Shown piece after piece: positions 18,920-29,423 of a DNA stretch of 64,000 nt. The position numbers and the translations under genes are program-made. How positions within the stretch are numbered: the stretch's first letter is position 1; the number at the start of each line of letters is the position of its first letter. The stretch covers positions 1,612,001 to 1,676,000 of the forward strand of contig CP103908.1 of NCBI GenBank assembly GCA_024970065.1, in the 5' to 3' direction. The notes beneath the pieces were generated by a model. That model was not told the origin of the DNA and made no database searches. It was given only the letters and a program-made list of their open reading frames with translations. This DNA is from Pediococcus acidilactici (GTDB taxonomy: Bacteria > Bacillota > Bacilli > Lactobacillales > Lactobacillaceae).

Positions 18920-20194
18920 TTAAGACTTTTTACCAAAATTGAGATTTTTCAAATTAGCAATAAATTCGTCGTTATTCTTGGTGTTTTTCATTAATTGTAA
19001 AATTTGTTCGGTATATTCTAGCGCGTCGCCACGCATGGATCGGCGAATATTCCATAACTGTTCGAGAACGTCTTGTGGAATCATCAATTCTTCCTTGCGG
19101 GTTCCCGATTGCCGAATATCAAGAGCAGGAAAGACCCTTCGTTCCGCTAAATTACGGGAAAGTACCAATTCGGAATTTCCGGTTCCCTTAAATTCTTCAT
19201 AAATTACGTCGTCCATCCGGCTACCCGTATCTACTAGTGCGGTACCGATGATGGTCAAAGAGCCGCCCTCTTCAATGTTGCGGGCTGCCCCAAAGAATTT
19301 CTTTGGTTTATAGAAGGAGGCCGGATCCACCCCACCCGATAGTGTGCGCCCACTAGGTGCCGTAACTAAGTTATATGCCCGGGTCAAACGAGTAATTGAA
19401 TCTAGCAAAATTACCACGTCTTGCTTATCTTCAACCAACCGCATCGCCCGTTGCAAGACCAATTCGGAAACTCGCGTATGGTTCCGTGGTTCCTGGTCAA
19501 AAGTTGAGTAAACCACTTCGCCATCAATGGAACGTTCTAAATCGGTTACTTCTTCAGGCCGTTCGTCAATCAACAAGACGATTAACTTAGCGTCCGGGTG
19601 ATTTTTGCTAATTCCGTTAGCAATTGCTTTCAAAAGGGTGGTTTTTCCAGCTTTAGGCGGTGCTACTACCAGACCTCGTTGACCAAACCCAATTGGGGAA
19701 AATAGATCCACTAACCGCGTCGATAGCACATCGGGCGTCGTTGCTAAGTTTAATTGTTGGTTAGGATAAATCGGCGTTAGCGCTGGAAAATGTGGCCGTT
19801 GCTTAGCTTCTTCGGGATCCTTATTATTAACCGAAGTCACCCGCATTAATCCGTAATAACGTTCACCTGGCCGCGGATGGCGGGCTTCGCCACCCACTAA
19901 ATCGCCGTTTCGCAAACCAAAGCGGGTGATCTGGGAAGCTGAAATATAGATATCTTCTTGGGAAGAGCCGTAATTAATTGGTCGAAGAAAGCCGTAGCCT
20001 TCGTTGCCAATAATATCGAGGACTCCCTCCATCTCAACAAATGACTGCTTTTTGGCCTGAGCACGCAAAACAGCCAGTGACAACTCCTTCTTGTTCATCT
20101 GGCTGTAGTATGAAATCTTGTATTCGCGTGCAAGGTTATAAATTTCTTTGAGAGTCATTTCTTGTAAATCATTCATCGTTAAAAATTTATCCAT
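18920..20194 (-). CDS. rho: Transcription termination factor Rho
   Basis: Hexameric RNA helicase that ends transcription at C-rich unstructured RNA. The 424 residues show the N-terminal helix bundle, an OSB/CSD RNA-binding domain ([17 protein letters not shown]), the P-loop [12 protein letters not shown], Walker [16 protein letters not shown], the Q loop [11 protein letters not shown] and the R loop. AGGAGAG is 9 nt before the ATG. It sits 27 bp after murA on the same strand and is probably co-transcribed with it. Confidence 0.97.
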   Translation of the reverse strand: MDKFLTMNDLQEMTLKEIYNLAREYKISYYSQMNKKELSLAVLRAQAKKQSFVEMEGVLDIIGNEGYGFLRPINYGSSQEDIYISASQITRFGLRNGDLVGGEARHPRPGERYYGLMRVTSVNNKDPEEAKQRPHFPALTPIYPNQQLNLATTPDVLSTRLVDLFSPIGFGQRGLVVAPPKAGKTTLLKAIANGISKNHPDAKLIVLLIDERPEEVTDLERSIDGEVVYSTFDQEPRNHTRVSELVLQRAMRLVEDKQDVVILLDSITRLTRAYNLVTAPSGRTLSGGVDPASFYKPKKFFGAARNIEEGGSLTIIGTALVDTGSRMDDVIYEEFKGTGNSELVLSRNLAERRVFPALDIRQSGTRKEELMIPQDVLEQLWNIRRSMRGDALEYTEQILQLMKNTKNNDEFIANLKNLNFGKKS

Positions 20195-20221
20195 GAATAT
20201 TAACTCTCCTAATTGTTAATT

Positions 20222-21493
20222 CTAAAGCGCTTGGTCCGTGGTAATTTCCACGTCAGCACCCAGTTTGGTCAATTTCTTCACCAAGCTGTCATAACCGCGC
20301 AAGATGTTGTCGGCTTTCGTAATGGTGGTAGTCCCTTCAGCCATGAACGCCGCAATCATTAAGCAGGCACCAGCACGAATTTCGCCTGCTTCAACTTGGG
20401 CACCAAATAATTGGTCGGTATAATCTACGTAAATTACCCCATCGGCGTGTTTAATGTTTGCACCCATCTTTTGCAATTCCGCAACGTGCTTTACCCGTTC
20501 AGGATAAATATGGTCATTAACTACGCTTTGTCCTTGCGCCTTTAAAAGCGAAGCGGTCAAAGGTTGCTGTAAGTCCGTCGCAAATCCAGGGAACGGGTTG
20601 GTGTTAACTTCAATTCCTCGCATTCCCGTAACCTTAGGGACGTAAATCTTATCCCCGTCAATTTTCAAATCAACTCCCAATTCAATCATCTTGGAAGTGA
20701 ACGACTCTAGATGTTCCGGAATGATGTTGTTAACTAAAATTCCGTCTCCTACGGCAGCTGCTAACGATAAGTATGTACCAGCCTCGATCCGATCTGGAAT
20801 AATGGTGTGGGTCGCGGTAGAAACTAATTTATCGACCCCTTCAATTCGAATCACATCCGTCCCGGCGCCCCGAATCTTAGCCCCCATGTTGTTTAAGAAC
20901 ATGGCTAGGTCAATGATTTCAGGTTCCCGAGCTGCATTTTCGATCGTGGTAACTCCCTGGGCCTTCACCGCCGCTAAAATTACGTTGATGGTGGCCCCTA
21001 CAGAAACCACGTCTAAAAAGATGTGGGCTCCGTGTAATCCCCGCTCGTAAGCAGAAATGTAAACCGTGTCCTCATCTTCAGTAACGTTTGCTCCTAATGC
21101 CTTGAATCCCTTAATGTGTTGATCAATTGGTCTTGGGCCAATATTATCCCCACCTGGGAAAGTCACGGTGGAACGCTTGAAGCGTCCTAGAAGCGAGCCC
21201 ATAAAGTAGTATGAAGCTCGTAAACTTTTAATCGCTTTACTTGGTAGTGGGTTTTCGACAATTTCCGTCGGGTCGATTTCCATCACGCCATCTTTAAAGG
21301 TTGAATGAACATTCATTGATTCAAGAATAATCATTAAGTTATGGACGTCAAGTATATCGGGTACCGAATCGAACCGCACTGGGGTGTCCGCTAAAATGGC
21401 CGCCGGTATTAGAGCAACCGTACTATTTTTTGCTCCGCCAATGGACACTTCTCCAGTCAGTCGCTGTCCACCCTTGATTATCATTTTTTTCAT
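20222..21493 (-). CDS. murA: UDP-N-acetylglucosamine 1-carboxyvinyltransferase MurA with Asp at the catalytic Cys position
   Basis: First committed enzyme of peptidoglycan synthesis. The 423 residues show the EPT fold pattern, with GGAKNS near the start and the RPIDQHIKG segment. The position equivalent to E. coli Cys115 is Asp116: the motif reads [12 protein letters not shown] where most enzymes have GGC. The codon is GAT, so this is a real coding difference. Fosfomycin works by alkylating that cysteine, and Asp at this site makes the enzymes of Mycobacterium, Chlamydia and Borrelia insensitive. The position next to rho matches MurZ/MurA2 of other Firmicutes; a second MurA may exist elsewhere. 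Confidence 0.95.
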   Translation of the reverse strand: MKKMIIKGGQRLTGEVSIGGAKNSTVALIPAAILADTPVRFDSVPDILDVHNLMIILESMNVHSTFKDGVMEIDPTEIVENPLPSKAIKSLRASYYFMGSLLGRFKRSTVTFPGGDNIGPRPIDQHIKGFKALGANVTEDEDTVYISAYERGLHGAHIFLDVVSVGATINVILAAVKAQGVTTIENAAREPEIIDLAMFLNNMGAKIRGAGTDVIRIEGVDKLVSTATHTIIPDRIEAGTYLSLAAAVGDGILVNNIIPEHLESFTSKMIELGVDLKIDGDKIYVPKVTGMRGIEVNTNPFPGFATDLQQPLTASLLKAQGQSVVNDHIYPERVKHVAELQKMGANIKHADGVIYVDYTDQLFGAQVEAGEIRAGACLMIAAFMAEGTTTITKADNILRGYDSLVKKLTKLGADVEITTDQAL

Positions 21494-21630
21494 GGTTTTT
21501 CCTCACATAATGAACTTAAAGTACTTAAAACTAAGGAATGTATTTTACAGTCAACTTCAATCATAAATAATTTGTTGCAAAAATACAACCACAAGCCTTC
21601 ACCTATTAAAAAAACTCAAACATCCTTATG

Positions 21631-21666
21631 TAAAACGAGGCCGGAAAATAGGTTCCGACCTCGTTA
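21631..21666 (-). terminator. pyrG intrinsic terminator
   Basis: On the minus strand AACGAGG and CCTCGTT arms with an inner CGGAA / TTCCG stem, followed by TTTTA. It lies about 20 bp after the pyrG stop. Confidence 0.88.
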
Positions 21667-21687
21667 GAAATAGTAATAAAAAACTAA

Positions 21688-23307
<1,620 letters not shown>

Positions 23308-23381
23308 CTAACATTTCTAACTGGTTAACTATAGGAAACCTGAAAGCGGATTTTATCATCGGGTAACCCTCACCCAACAAT

Positions 23382-23415
23382 AAAAATACCCCCTATTCCA
23401 TGAATAGGGGGTATT
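23382..23415 (-). terminator. pyrG leader attenuator hairpin (CTP-responsive)
   Basis: On the minus strand arms ACCCCCTATTC and GAATAGGGGGT are followed by ATTTTTATT. The hairpin lies 44 bp downstream of the predicted transcript start (GGGCTCC) and about 90 bp before the pyrG start. Its 5' arm contains CCCCC, so a poly-G transcript end could pair with it and prevent termination. This is the arrangement known from Bacillus pyrG. It may also end rpoE transcripts. Confidence 0.85.
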
Positions 23416-23456
23416 AACCGTTCATTGTCCGCTAAACCCAATCAGGTTTACCGGAG

Positions 23457-23495
23457 CCCAAAAAATATAATACCGAGTAATCAACCATAAGTCAA
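23457..23495 (-). promoter_or_regulatory. pyrG promoter with GGGC transcript start
   Basis: Minus strand: -35 TTGACT (23490-23495), 17-bp spacer, -10 TATTAT (23467-23472), then 7 bp to GGGCTCC with the first G at 23459. A start at GGGC is the known requirement for reiterative G addition when CTP is scarce. A dyad (TCCGSTAAACC type arms, 23428-23439 and 23445-23455) lies just inside the transcript. The -35 box begins 10 bp after the rpoE stop. Confidence 0.85.
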
Positions 23496-23504
23496 GCTGA
23501 TAAT

Positions 23505-24041
23505 TTACTCTTCTTCATCATCATTTAATTCTGTTAATTGACCTTCAATACCGTCAGGAAGCGTGTCGTTATCATCATCGCTAGATAAATCCTCATAAGT
23601 TGGATCATCGGCATCCGCATCGTCAGCGGCGGTAACGTCTTCGTCTTCTGGGTCATCCGCATCGTAATCAATTACGTCGTCATCATCGGCGGCGTCAGCC
23701 AGAAAGGCGTTGACCCGTTTACGTTTTTTACGTACCGGACGATCTTCGTCTTCTTCTTCAGTGTGAATTAGGGCTTCATCAATTGATTCAAATGGGTACC
23801 ATGTCCGAAGTCCCCAGGTGTTTTCACCAAGGGAAATAAAACTGCCGTCAATATTTAAATCAGTGTAAAATTGCGATAACCGATTCCGAAACTCTTCGTC
23901 CGTCTTTTCCAAGTAATTTTGAACTGCATTAGCTAAATCAACGAATGCCATTGGTTCACCATTCTTAGCTAAGATGGCGTGAGCAACTTCGATCATCGAG
24001 AGTTCGTCTTTGTTTTGACCCTTAAAAATTTCTAATTCCAA
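23505..24041 (-). CDS. rpoE: DNA-directed RNA polymerase delta subunit
   Basis: Small subunit of Gram-positive RNA polymerase that lowers non-specific DNA binding and aids recycling. The N-terminal HARE-HTH domain spans about residues 10-90 ([31 protein letters not shown]), followed by a basic patch RKKRKR and a long Asp/Glu-rich disordered tail, the hallmark of delta. I chose the TTG at 24041, which puts AAGGA at 10 nt. The upstream GTG at 24050 would be 1-2 nt from the ribosome binding site. The protein is then 178 residues. Confidence 0.92.
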   Translation of the reverse strand: MELEIFKGQNKDELSMIEVAHAILAKNGEPMAFVDLANAVQNYLEKTDEEFRNRLSQFYTDLNIDGSFISLGENTWGLRTWYPFESIDEALIHTEEEDEDRPVRKKRKRVNAFLADAADDDDVIDYDADDPEDEDVTAADDADADDPTYEDLSSDDDNDTLPDGIEGQLTELNDDEEE

Positions 24042-24085
24042 CTGGTGCACGTCCTTTCCACAGTCTGTCCTTAATGATACTACAC

Positions 24086-24523
24086 TCAGGCCGTAAATTG
24101 CAATCGGATTTTATAGTTACCAATCAACTGTTTGCCCGCTAAAAGTTGGTAATCAATGTTTACTTGACCCGCTAGTGGTTCGTTTTGTAGCTGCACGTCC
24201 AGCAGGGGCGTAACGGTCTCAATTGGGAACAGTCCGTATGGGGTGCGGTAGCGCGCTTCAATCCGTTTTCCACTAGCAAACCGTAGTCGCATCTCACTTT
24301 CCGCAACCCGGGTTAATAAGACCGTTCCCTCTCCGTCAATTTTCATGGTAACCGGAATCTTCTGCCCGCTTTTTTCGTCAACTTCTTGGTACCGTAAGTA
24401 AATTGAATTGCCCATTTGAAATACTTGCCCTGGTTCATCGAAAACTAGGTGATTCTTTTCGCCTTCTTGTTCAATAAACGTTTCTAAATGGATCGCAATT
24501 GGAATTCCATTATCTAGTGCCAT
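24086..24523 (-). CDS. DUF1934 family protein (YwiB-like beta-barrel)
   Basis: A 145-residue soluble protein whose alternating hydrophobic strands fit the DUF1934/YwiB calycin-like barrel ([48 protein letters not shown]). The ending NYKIRLQF is also typical. GAGGAG precedes the ATG. It lies 45 bp upstream of rpoE on the same strand, the usual place for this family in lactobacilli. No biochemical function is established that I know of. Confidence 0.85.
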   Translation of the reverse strand: MALDNGIPIAIHLETFIEQEGEKNHLVFDEPGQVFQMGNSIYLRYQEVDEKSGQKIPVTMKIDGEGTVLLTRVAESEMRLRFASGKRIEARYRTPYGLFPIETVTPLLDVQLQNEPLAGQVNIDYQLLAGKQLIGNYKIRLQFTA

Positions 24524-24607
24524 TTGAATGCTCCTCTTCCTTTCACTTTATTACCATGCCAATTATAATTCATTTTACATATAAATGTACTATTCTACCG
24601 TTCAACT

Positions 24608-24637
24608 TTTACAAGCTTTAGCGAAAACTAGTATAAT
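24608..24637 (+). promoter_or_regulatory. Promoter of the HD phosphohydrolase gene
   Basis: -35 TTTACA (24608-24613), 18-bp spacer, -10 TATAAT (24632-24637), 45 bp before the start codon. Confidence 0.75.
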
Positions 24638-24681
24638 TCTAAGTAAAGGATTTATTTAATAAAAATCAGGAAGGTGGCATC

Positions 24682-26022
24682 ATGGCCCTTAAAAATCAGC
24701 GCCTGCCGATGGAAAAAGTTTTTCGTGACCCGATCCATGATTACGTTTACGTCCAAGACCAAGTAATTTTGGATCTGATTAACACAAAAGAATTCCAACG
24801 GCTTCGCCGCATTCATCAGTTAGGAACTACTTCATTCGTTTTTCACGGCGCGGAACACACCCGTTTTTCACATTCCTTGGGTTGTTACGAAGTGGCCCGG
24901 CGCATTGTTGAAAACTTTGAACGAAATTACCTTTCCAAACGTCCTAACGATGGTTTATGGCGTAAGGAGGAGCGTTTAGTGACCCTTTGCGCAGCGTTAT
25001 TACACGACATTGGTCACGGTGCTTATTCACACACGTTTGAGCACATTTTCCACACCAATCACGAACAAATTACTACCCAGATCATCACGGACCCGACTAC
25101 GGAAGTTAACCAGGTTTTACGGCAAATCAGTCCGGATTTTCCGACCCAGGTTGCTGCCGTAATCAGTCATGACTACCCGAATCCTCAGGTGGTGCAATTG
25201 ATTTCCAGCCAAATCGACGCCGACCGGATGGACTATCTACTACGGGATTCGTATTACACCGGCACAAACTATGGTACGTTTGATTTAACCCGCATTTTAC
25301 GGGTGATGCGCCCCTACTCGAAGGGGATTGCTTTTCAAATTAGCGGAATTCACGCGGTTGAGGACTTTATCGTCAGCCGTTTTCAAATGTACGTTCAGGT
25401 TTACTTCCACTCCGTTTCACGCTCCATGGAAGTTATTCTCGGACATTTGCTTGCGCGGGCCCATCAGCTATACCTAAATTCAACCACGCCTTGGCAACAG
25501 GCCCCGCAGTTTTTAATGCCTTTTTTCAATAAACAGTTCACTTTAGATGACTATTTAAAATTAGACGACGGGGTACTTAACACCTACTTCTTACAATGGG
25601 AAGATGCGGAAGACCCCATTTTAAATGATTTAGCCAACCGGTTTTTGAACCGAATTCCGTTTAAATCGGCACGAATTAGTAACCAGACTCGGGCGCTTTT
25701 ACCTGAATTAAAACAGCTTGTGGCCGCGGCTGGTTTTGACGCGGAATACTATACCGCCGAAAATGATAGCTACGATCTACCGTACGATGCTTATGACCCT
25801 ACATCGCAAAAACCTCGGACCCAAATTGAATTAATGCAAGCCGACGGTTCCCTAGTAGAACTTTCCACAGCTAGTGATTTAGTTCGGGCCATTTCGGGTA
25901 AGGTTTCAAGCGACGAGCGGTTCTATTTCCCAAAGGAAATGCTCACCAACAATACCGAAAATTTATTCTCGGCTACCTTTGAAGCATTTCAATCGCACAT
26001 TAAAAACGGCATCATCAATTAG
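24682..26022 (+). CDS. HD-domain phosphohydrolase (YwfO/dGTPase-like)
   Basis: A 446-residue cytoplasmic HD-superfamily protein. It starts with the family pattern FRDPIHDYVYV, then LINTKEFQRLRRIHQLG and HTRFSHSLG. The metal-binding HD pair lies in ALLHDIGHGAYSHTFE, and the distal Asp in SQIDADRMDYLLRDS. Homologues such as Bacillus YwfO and the enterococcal dNTPase remove triphosphate from deoxynucleotides, so a dNTP-related role is likely. AGGAAGG precedes the ATG. It is followed by the HAD gene after only 11 bp, forming an operon. Confidence 0.88.
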   Translation: MALKNQRLPMEKVFRDPIHDYVYVQDQVILDLINTKEFQRLRRIHQLGTTSFVFHGAEHTRFSHSLGCYEVARRIVENFERNYLSKRPNDGLWRKEERLVTLCAALLHDIGHGAYSHTFEHIFHTNHEQITTQIITDPTTEVNQVLRQISPDFPTQVAAVISHDYPNPQVVQLISSQIDADRMDYLLRDSYYTGTNYGTFDLTRILRVMRPYSKGIAFQISGIHAVEDFIVSRFQMYVQVYFHSVSRSMEVILGHLLARAHQLYLNSTTPWQQAPQFLMPFFNKQFTLDDYLKLDDGVLNTYFLQWEDAEDPILNDLANRFLNRIPFKSARISNQTRALLPELKQLVAAAGFDAEYYTAENDSYDLPYDAYDPTSQKPRTQIELMQADGSLVELSTASDLVRAISGKVSSDERFYFPKEMLTNNTENLFSATFEAFQSHIKNGIIN

Positions 26023-26033
26023 GAGGATTACCA

Positions 26034-26846
26034 ATGAGTATTAAGCTAGTAGCCATCGACTTAGATGGCACCCTATTAAACGATAATAAACAACTAACCG
26101 AAGAAAACATTGCCGCCATCAATGCGGCTTCTAAGATGGGCGTTAACATTGTTTTGTGTACCGGACGCCCCATCACCGGGATTCAGCGCTACTTAGCCCA
26201 ACTTGAGCTCCAAAACGAAAAGGAATACGCCATTACTTATAACGGCGGGCTTGCTCAGACCATTAATGGGGAAATTTTAATTAAACACACCTTAAGTTTC
26301 CAAGACTACCTAGCTGCCGAAGCCTTCAGTCGCCAAGTGGGCGTTCATTTCCATGTGGATGGCAAGAACCATATCTACACTGCCAACAAAAATATTAGCC
26401 AGTACACGGTTGGAGAAAGTTTCTTAGTAGAAATGGGCTTGCGGTACCGCAGTGTTGAAGAAATGAATCCGGACCTAGAAATGCCTAAGGTAATGTTTAT
26501 CGACGACCCGAAGGTTTTAAGTAAGGCCCGTGACCAAATCTTCAATCGTTTCCAAGATGAATTTAGCGTGGTTCAAAGCGAACCCTACTTTATTGAATTA
26601 ATGCCTAAAAACGTCAGCAAGGGCAATGCGGTCAAGGAATTGGCGGAACGCTTGCATCTCAGTCTTGACCAAGTAATGGCAATCGGTGACCAAGGAAACG
26701 ACTTGTCAATGATTAAGACGGCCGGAATAGGGGTCGCGATGGAAAATGGGATTGACGAGGTAAAGGAAAATGCCCAATTCATCACGGCAAACAATAATGA
26801 AAGTGGTGTGGCAAAGGCAATTAGGAAGTTTGTGATTAATAAATAA
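26034..26846 (+). CDS. Cof-type HAD phosphatase (YidA-like)
   Basis: A 270-residue sugar-phosphate phosphatase type protein. Motif I is DLDGTLL with the nucleophile Asp, motif II is CTGRP, and motif III/IV is Lys in SKGNAVKEL followed by GDQGNDLSMI. The large type IIB cap domain lies between. AGGAGG precedes the ATG. The stop codon TAA is immediately followed by the first base of a complete palindromic element (26847), which would form the 3' end of the mRNA. Confidence 0.93.
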   Translation: MSIKLVAIDLDGTLLNDNKQLTEENIAAINAASKMGVNIVLCTGRPITGIQRYLAQLELQNEKEYAITYNGGLAQTINGEILIKHTLSFQDYLAAEAFSRQVGVHFHVDGKNHIYTANKNISQYTVGESFLVEMGLRYRSVEEMNPDLEMPKVMFIDDPKVLSKARDQIFNRFQDEFSVVQSEPYFIELMPKNVSKGNAVKELAERLHLSLDQVMAIGDQGNDLSMIKTAGIGVAMENGIDEVKENAQFITANNNESGVAKAIRKFVINK

Positions 26847-26975
26847 GAGCGCTCCGCACCCCGGGTAGCTCTTGAGGACTAACGGAATTAGGGAATTAAT
26901 CGCGGGTTGGGCGATTAGTTCCCTAATTTGGTTAGCCGCAGAGGGCTGGGGGGCTGAGCGCGTTTCGGCTACGCT
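26847..26975 (+). repeat. Complete copy B1 of the nested-palindrome element
   Basis: Begins at the base after the HAD stop codon. Outer stem: GCGCTCCGCACCCC pairs with GGGGGGCTGAGCGC in 12 of 14 positions. Then GGGT, stem AGCTCT / AGGGCT, loop TGAGGA opposite CCGCAG, stem CTAAC / GTTAG, and a central hairpin with AATTAGGGAA ... TTCCCTAATT and TAATCGC / GCGATTA around GGGTTGG. The tail GTTTCGGCTACGC follows. Confidence 0.9.
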
Positions 26976-26983
26976 ACAAAAAA

Positions 26984-27040
26984 ACTACGGAATTAGGGAA
27001 TTAATCGCGGGTTGAGCGATTGGTTCCCTTATTTAGTTAG
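26984..27040 (+). repeat. Partial copy B2 of the element (central hairpin only)
   Basis: Just after B1 the central hairpin recurs (AATTAGGGAA, TAATCGC, GGGTTGA, GCGATTG, TTCCCTTATTT) without outer stems. This matches the layout at the other loci, where a complete copy is followed by shortened ones. The 150 bp from here to the next gene holds no other clear feature. Confidence 0.85.
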
Positions 27041-27190
27041 GTAGGTAATAGCGGAAGCAAACGGCATAATTTACCTTTCCTTGAAAAACCTTCCTAATAA
27101 TTGCCAAACTAGGTTATTATATAATCAACTTTTATTACTGGTCGTGTGGAGAAACTTAAACCGGCTTATAAACGAAGGGAGGTCCGCTTA

Positions 27191-27382
27191 ATGAACCATA
27201 GCTCACAATTTTTAAAAAAAGTTCTGGTCATCTATATAATTGCTAACCTAGCCGTGATGGCGCTTAAAACCTTCACTCCATTAGGACAAAATGGTATTTT
27301 TGGCCTACTTTCTTTTATAATTTTGTCCATCTTTACGATTTACTTACTTTATCTGTTAATAAAAATGAGCAAAAAACTTTAG
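27191..27382 (+). CDS. Small membrane protein, two helices
   Basis: A 63-residue protein with hydrophobic segments at about 12-30 and 36-58 separated by a short loop (KTFTPLGQNG) and basic ends. The start at 27191 follows GGGAGG at 8 nt; the longer open frame from 27146 is not supported. No family is recognised. It stands between the palindromic elements and the ROK gene, with its own terminator, and could be any small membrane protein. Confidence 0.7.
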   Translation: MNHSSQFLKKVLVIYIIANLAVMALKTFTPLGQNGIFGLLSFIILSIFTIYLLYLLIKMSKKL

Positions 27383-27385
27383 CAG

Positions 27386-27435
27386 TATTAACATAATGAC
27401 TGTTAATAAAAAAACGGGGGTTTACCCCCTTTTTG
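27386..27435 (+). terminator. Inverted repeat and terminator after the small membrane protein gene
   Basis: TATTAACA and TGTTAATA arms (27386-27408) are followed by a G5/C5 hairpin (ACGGGGG, TTTA, CCCCCTTTTTTG; 27414-27435). The second is a clear intrinsic terminator. The first could be an operator of the downstream ROK promoter, which begins 38 bp later. Confidence 0.85.
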
Positions 27436-27445
27436 ATTCCTAACA

Positions 27446-27473
27446 TTGAAATCGTTCTCAAACTATGTATAAT
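27446..27473 (+). promoter_or_regulatory. Promoter of the ROK-like gene
   Basis: -35 TTGAAA (27446-27451), 16-bp spacer, -10 TATAAT (27468-27473), 22 bp before the start codon. Confidence 0.8.
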
Positions 27474-27495
27474 TAATGTACACGAAGGAATGATT

Positions 27496-28461
27496 ATGAT
27501 GAATAACACGGAACAATTGAGCATCGCAATCAATGAATCAGCAATTCGGTATGCACTCTTTAACGATCAGGGTGAACTAAAAGTGCGCAAAAGCGTGCCC
27601 ACCCCTACTGATAACATTGATAATTTTCTAAAAGCAATTTATAACATTGTCGAAGAAAACCAAAAAAACATTTATGGCATTGGAATCAGCGTTCCAGGGC
27701 AAGTGGATCAAACGGATGGAATTATCTACCAAGGTGGTTCCCTCCCACTTCTTCATGGGCTAAGTTTGGGCAAAATCATTGCGGCCCGTTACGACCTTCC
27801 CGTAGCTATGCAAAGCGTAGGTATTTGCGCGGCAACTGCAGCACATTGGAACGGCAACTTACGAGGTATTCATAATGGTGCGGCCTTAATCCTGGATGAT
27901 GGCGTGGAAGCTGGCATTATTTTAAACGATCATATTTTTACCGGTAACCATCTAGAAGCTGGCGCTTTAGGTATGATTTTGGCTAATCCACAAGCTGACG
28001 CCCCTTCACCATCGCAAATTATGTTCAACGCTTGTTCTGCTACCAAAATGGTTCAAAAGATTGGTAACGTTTTGCAGCTTTCCGATCCGAACGACGACAC
28101 CAAAGTTTTCAAAGCGATTGAAAACGGGGAAGCTAACGCACGCGAACTTTTCAACGAATACTGTCGCAACGTCGCTTACATGATTTCTAATACCCAGGCA
28201 GTGCTCGATTTAAATAAATACGTGATTTGCGGCCGGATTAGCACCCAAAGCATTTTAGTTCCTGAAATTAACCATCAACTTCAGGTCATTCGGGATAATT
28301 TCTCACTCTTAAAAGAAACGTTACACATGCCGAATGTTGAAACCTCCGTCTTCAAGCAAGATACCGACCTTTACGGCGCCTATTACTTTGCATTATCCCA
28401 GTTTGATTTTAAAAATTACGTTGATAATTTAGAGTCTCAAACCCCAACAACGGAACAATAG
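27496..28461 (+). CDS. ROK-family protein, probably catalytically inactive
   Basis: A 321-residue protein with the overall ROK sugar-kinase layout, including GIGISVPGQVD (61-71), which matches the family. The kinase essentials are gone. The N-terminal phosphate loop DxGGTK is absent (LSIAINESAIRYA instead). The NDAN catalytic Asp motif is replaced by QSVG at 106-109. The ExGH zinc/substrate motif reads EAGALGM at 154-160, and the Cys-rich zinc site is missing. There is no N-terminal helix-turn-helix, so it is not a NagC/XylR repressor either. A sugar-sensing or scaffold role is possible. GAAGGA precedes two adjacent ATG codons; I used the first. Confidence 0.8.
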   Translation: MMNNTEQLSIAINESAIRYALFNDQGELKVRKSVPTPTDNIDNFLKAIYNIVEENQKNIYGIGISVPGQVDQTDGIIYQGGSLPLLHGLSLGKIIAARYDLPVAMQSVGICAATAAHWNGNLRGIHNGAALILDDGVEAGIILNDHIFTGNHLEAGALGMILANPQADAPSPSQIMFNACSATKMVQKIGNVLQLSDPNDDTKVFKAIENGEANARELFNEYCRNVAYMISNTQAVLDLNKYVICGRISTQSILVPEINHQLQVIRDNFSLLKETLHMPNVETSVFKQDTDLYGAYYFALSQFDFKNYVDNLESQTPTTEQ

Positions 28462-28538
28462 TTGTTGACCGGTTCTGTAAAGTAGGTAATCATCCTCATT
28501 TACAAGTTTTCTTAACCTAGACATTTATTTACGATAAA

Positions 28539-28596
28539 TAAAAACGCCTTAAGTTTTCTGATCTATGTACCATTAGAAAACTTAAGGCGTTTTTAT
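28539..28596. terminator. Bidirectional terminator after the ROK-like gene
   Basis: Perfect 18-base arms from AAAACGCC to TTTTCT and their complement, with a 15-base loop and A/T runs on both sides, between convergent genes. Confidence 0.95.
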
Positions 28597-28598
28597 AT

Positions 28599-29423
28599 TC
28601 AGTTAACTATCCTAAGCTTATACCGTCCTTCAAAACGTGCAGTGATAATCTGTTCGATCAAATCTTCTTCCGTACGATGATCTTCAGGATTTAATTGTCG
28701 CTTATTATTCTCAGTTAAAATCGTAATTAATAGTTCCATAATTAGTTCTCGACTGCCTGCACAATAAGTTAGTGATGGTTTCCCTTGCTCATCAGCCATT
28801 AATAATCCGCCTGACGTTAACGTTTCTACAAGAAAATCATCTACTATTTCACCCTTTTGCGAAATAACTACGTTTCCCACCTCAGAATGCTTGGCTAAAC
28901 ATTCGTAGGTCGCATTTAAAAAAGGAATTAGGGCAAGATCTTCACTCACTGGATAAATCTCATAACCCTTCCGAGTTAGAATTCGTTGCAAGCCTATCTC
29001 AAAGTTCTTTTTCGGCACAAAGAAAAAATTTTGAGGGATTGGCCGTTCTTCTTTTAAATCATAATTAGGGAAATTGATTAATACCGAGGTTTTACCGCTA
29101 AATTCAATTTCGTTAGCCCCGTACATTCCCGAATCCACTAAAACTGCCGAATTTACTTGGTTTCTGTTTTGGTCATAAAAAAGAAGTTGTTGAGTTTCTT
29201 CATCGAAATCCCAGTAGTGGCCTTCTGGAGGTATAAACCCCACTTTAGTAGGTACGCTTATACTACCATCTTCTTTAAAAATGAGTGTTGTAAAACCGTA
29301 CCCCTTATCTACACCGTCCCCCATATAAAGTACACCGCGGTCCCAGATAGCGTCCCGATCTTCTAGTTGCCAAAACCATATCTTGTCACAAATAAATTTT
29401 CTAAATTCGTCAATTTTCAACAC
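28599..29423 (-). CDS. Uncharacterised 274-residue protein
   Basis: Not recognised. TTG start behind AAGGAGGAAG. No signal peptide or membrane helix. The N-terminal half is rich in aromatic residues and Gly and has strand-like repeats: IWFWQLEDRDAIWDRG, GHYWDFDEETQQLLFYD, SGKTSVLINFPNYD. The W-x-F-D-x-x-x-x-x-L-x-F-Y-D pattern resembles small beta domains seen beside surface-glycan enzymes, but that is a loose likeness. The C-terminal half is helical. It is the last gene of a minus-strand block of unknowns (28.6-32.2 kb) and shares a terminator with the ROK-like gene. Confidence 0.7.
   Translation of the reverse strand: MLKIDEFRKFICDKIWFWQLEDRDAIWDRGVLYMGDGVDKGYGFTTLIFKEDGSISVPTKVGFIPPEGHYWDFDEETQQLLFYDQNRNQVNSAVLVDSGMYGANEIEFSGKTSVLINFPNYDLKEERPIPQNFFFVPKKNFEIGLQRILTRKGYEIYPVSEDLALIPFLNATYECLAKHSEVGNVVISQKGEIVDDFLVETLTSGGLLMADEQGKPSLTYCAGSRELIMELLITILTENNKRQLNPEDHRTEEDLIEQIITARFEGRYKLRIVN

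Noticed and set aside
23382..23415. Simple terminator of rpoE.
   Set aside because: It lies downstream of a strong promoter with a GGGC start, so the main reading is a pyrG leader attenuator, although it may also stop rpoE read-through.
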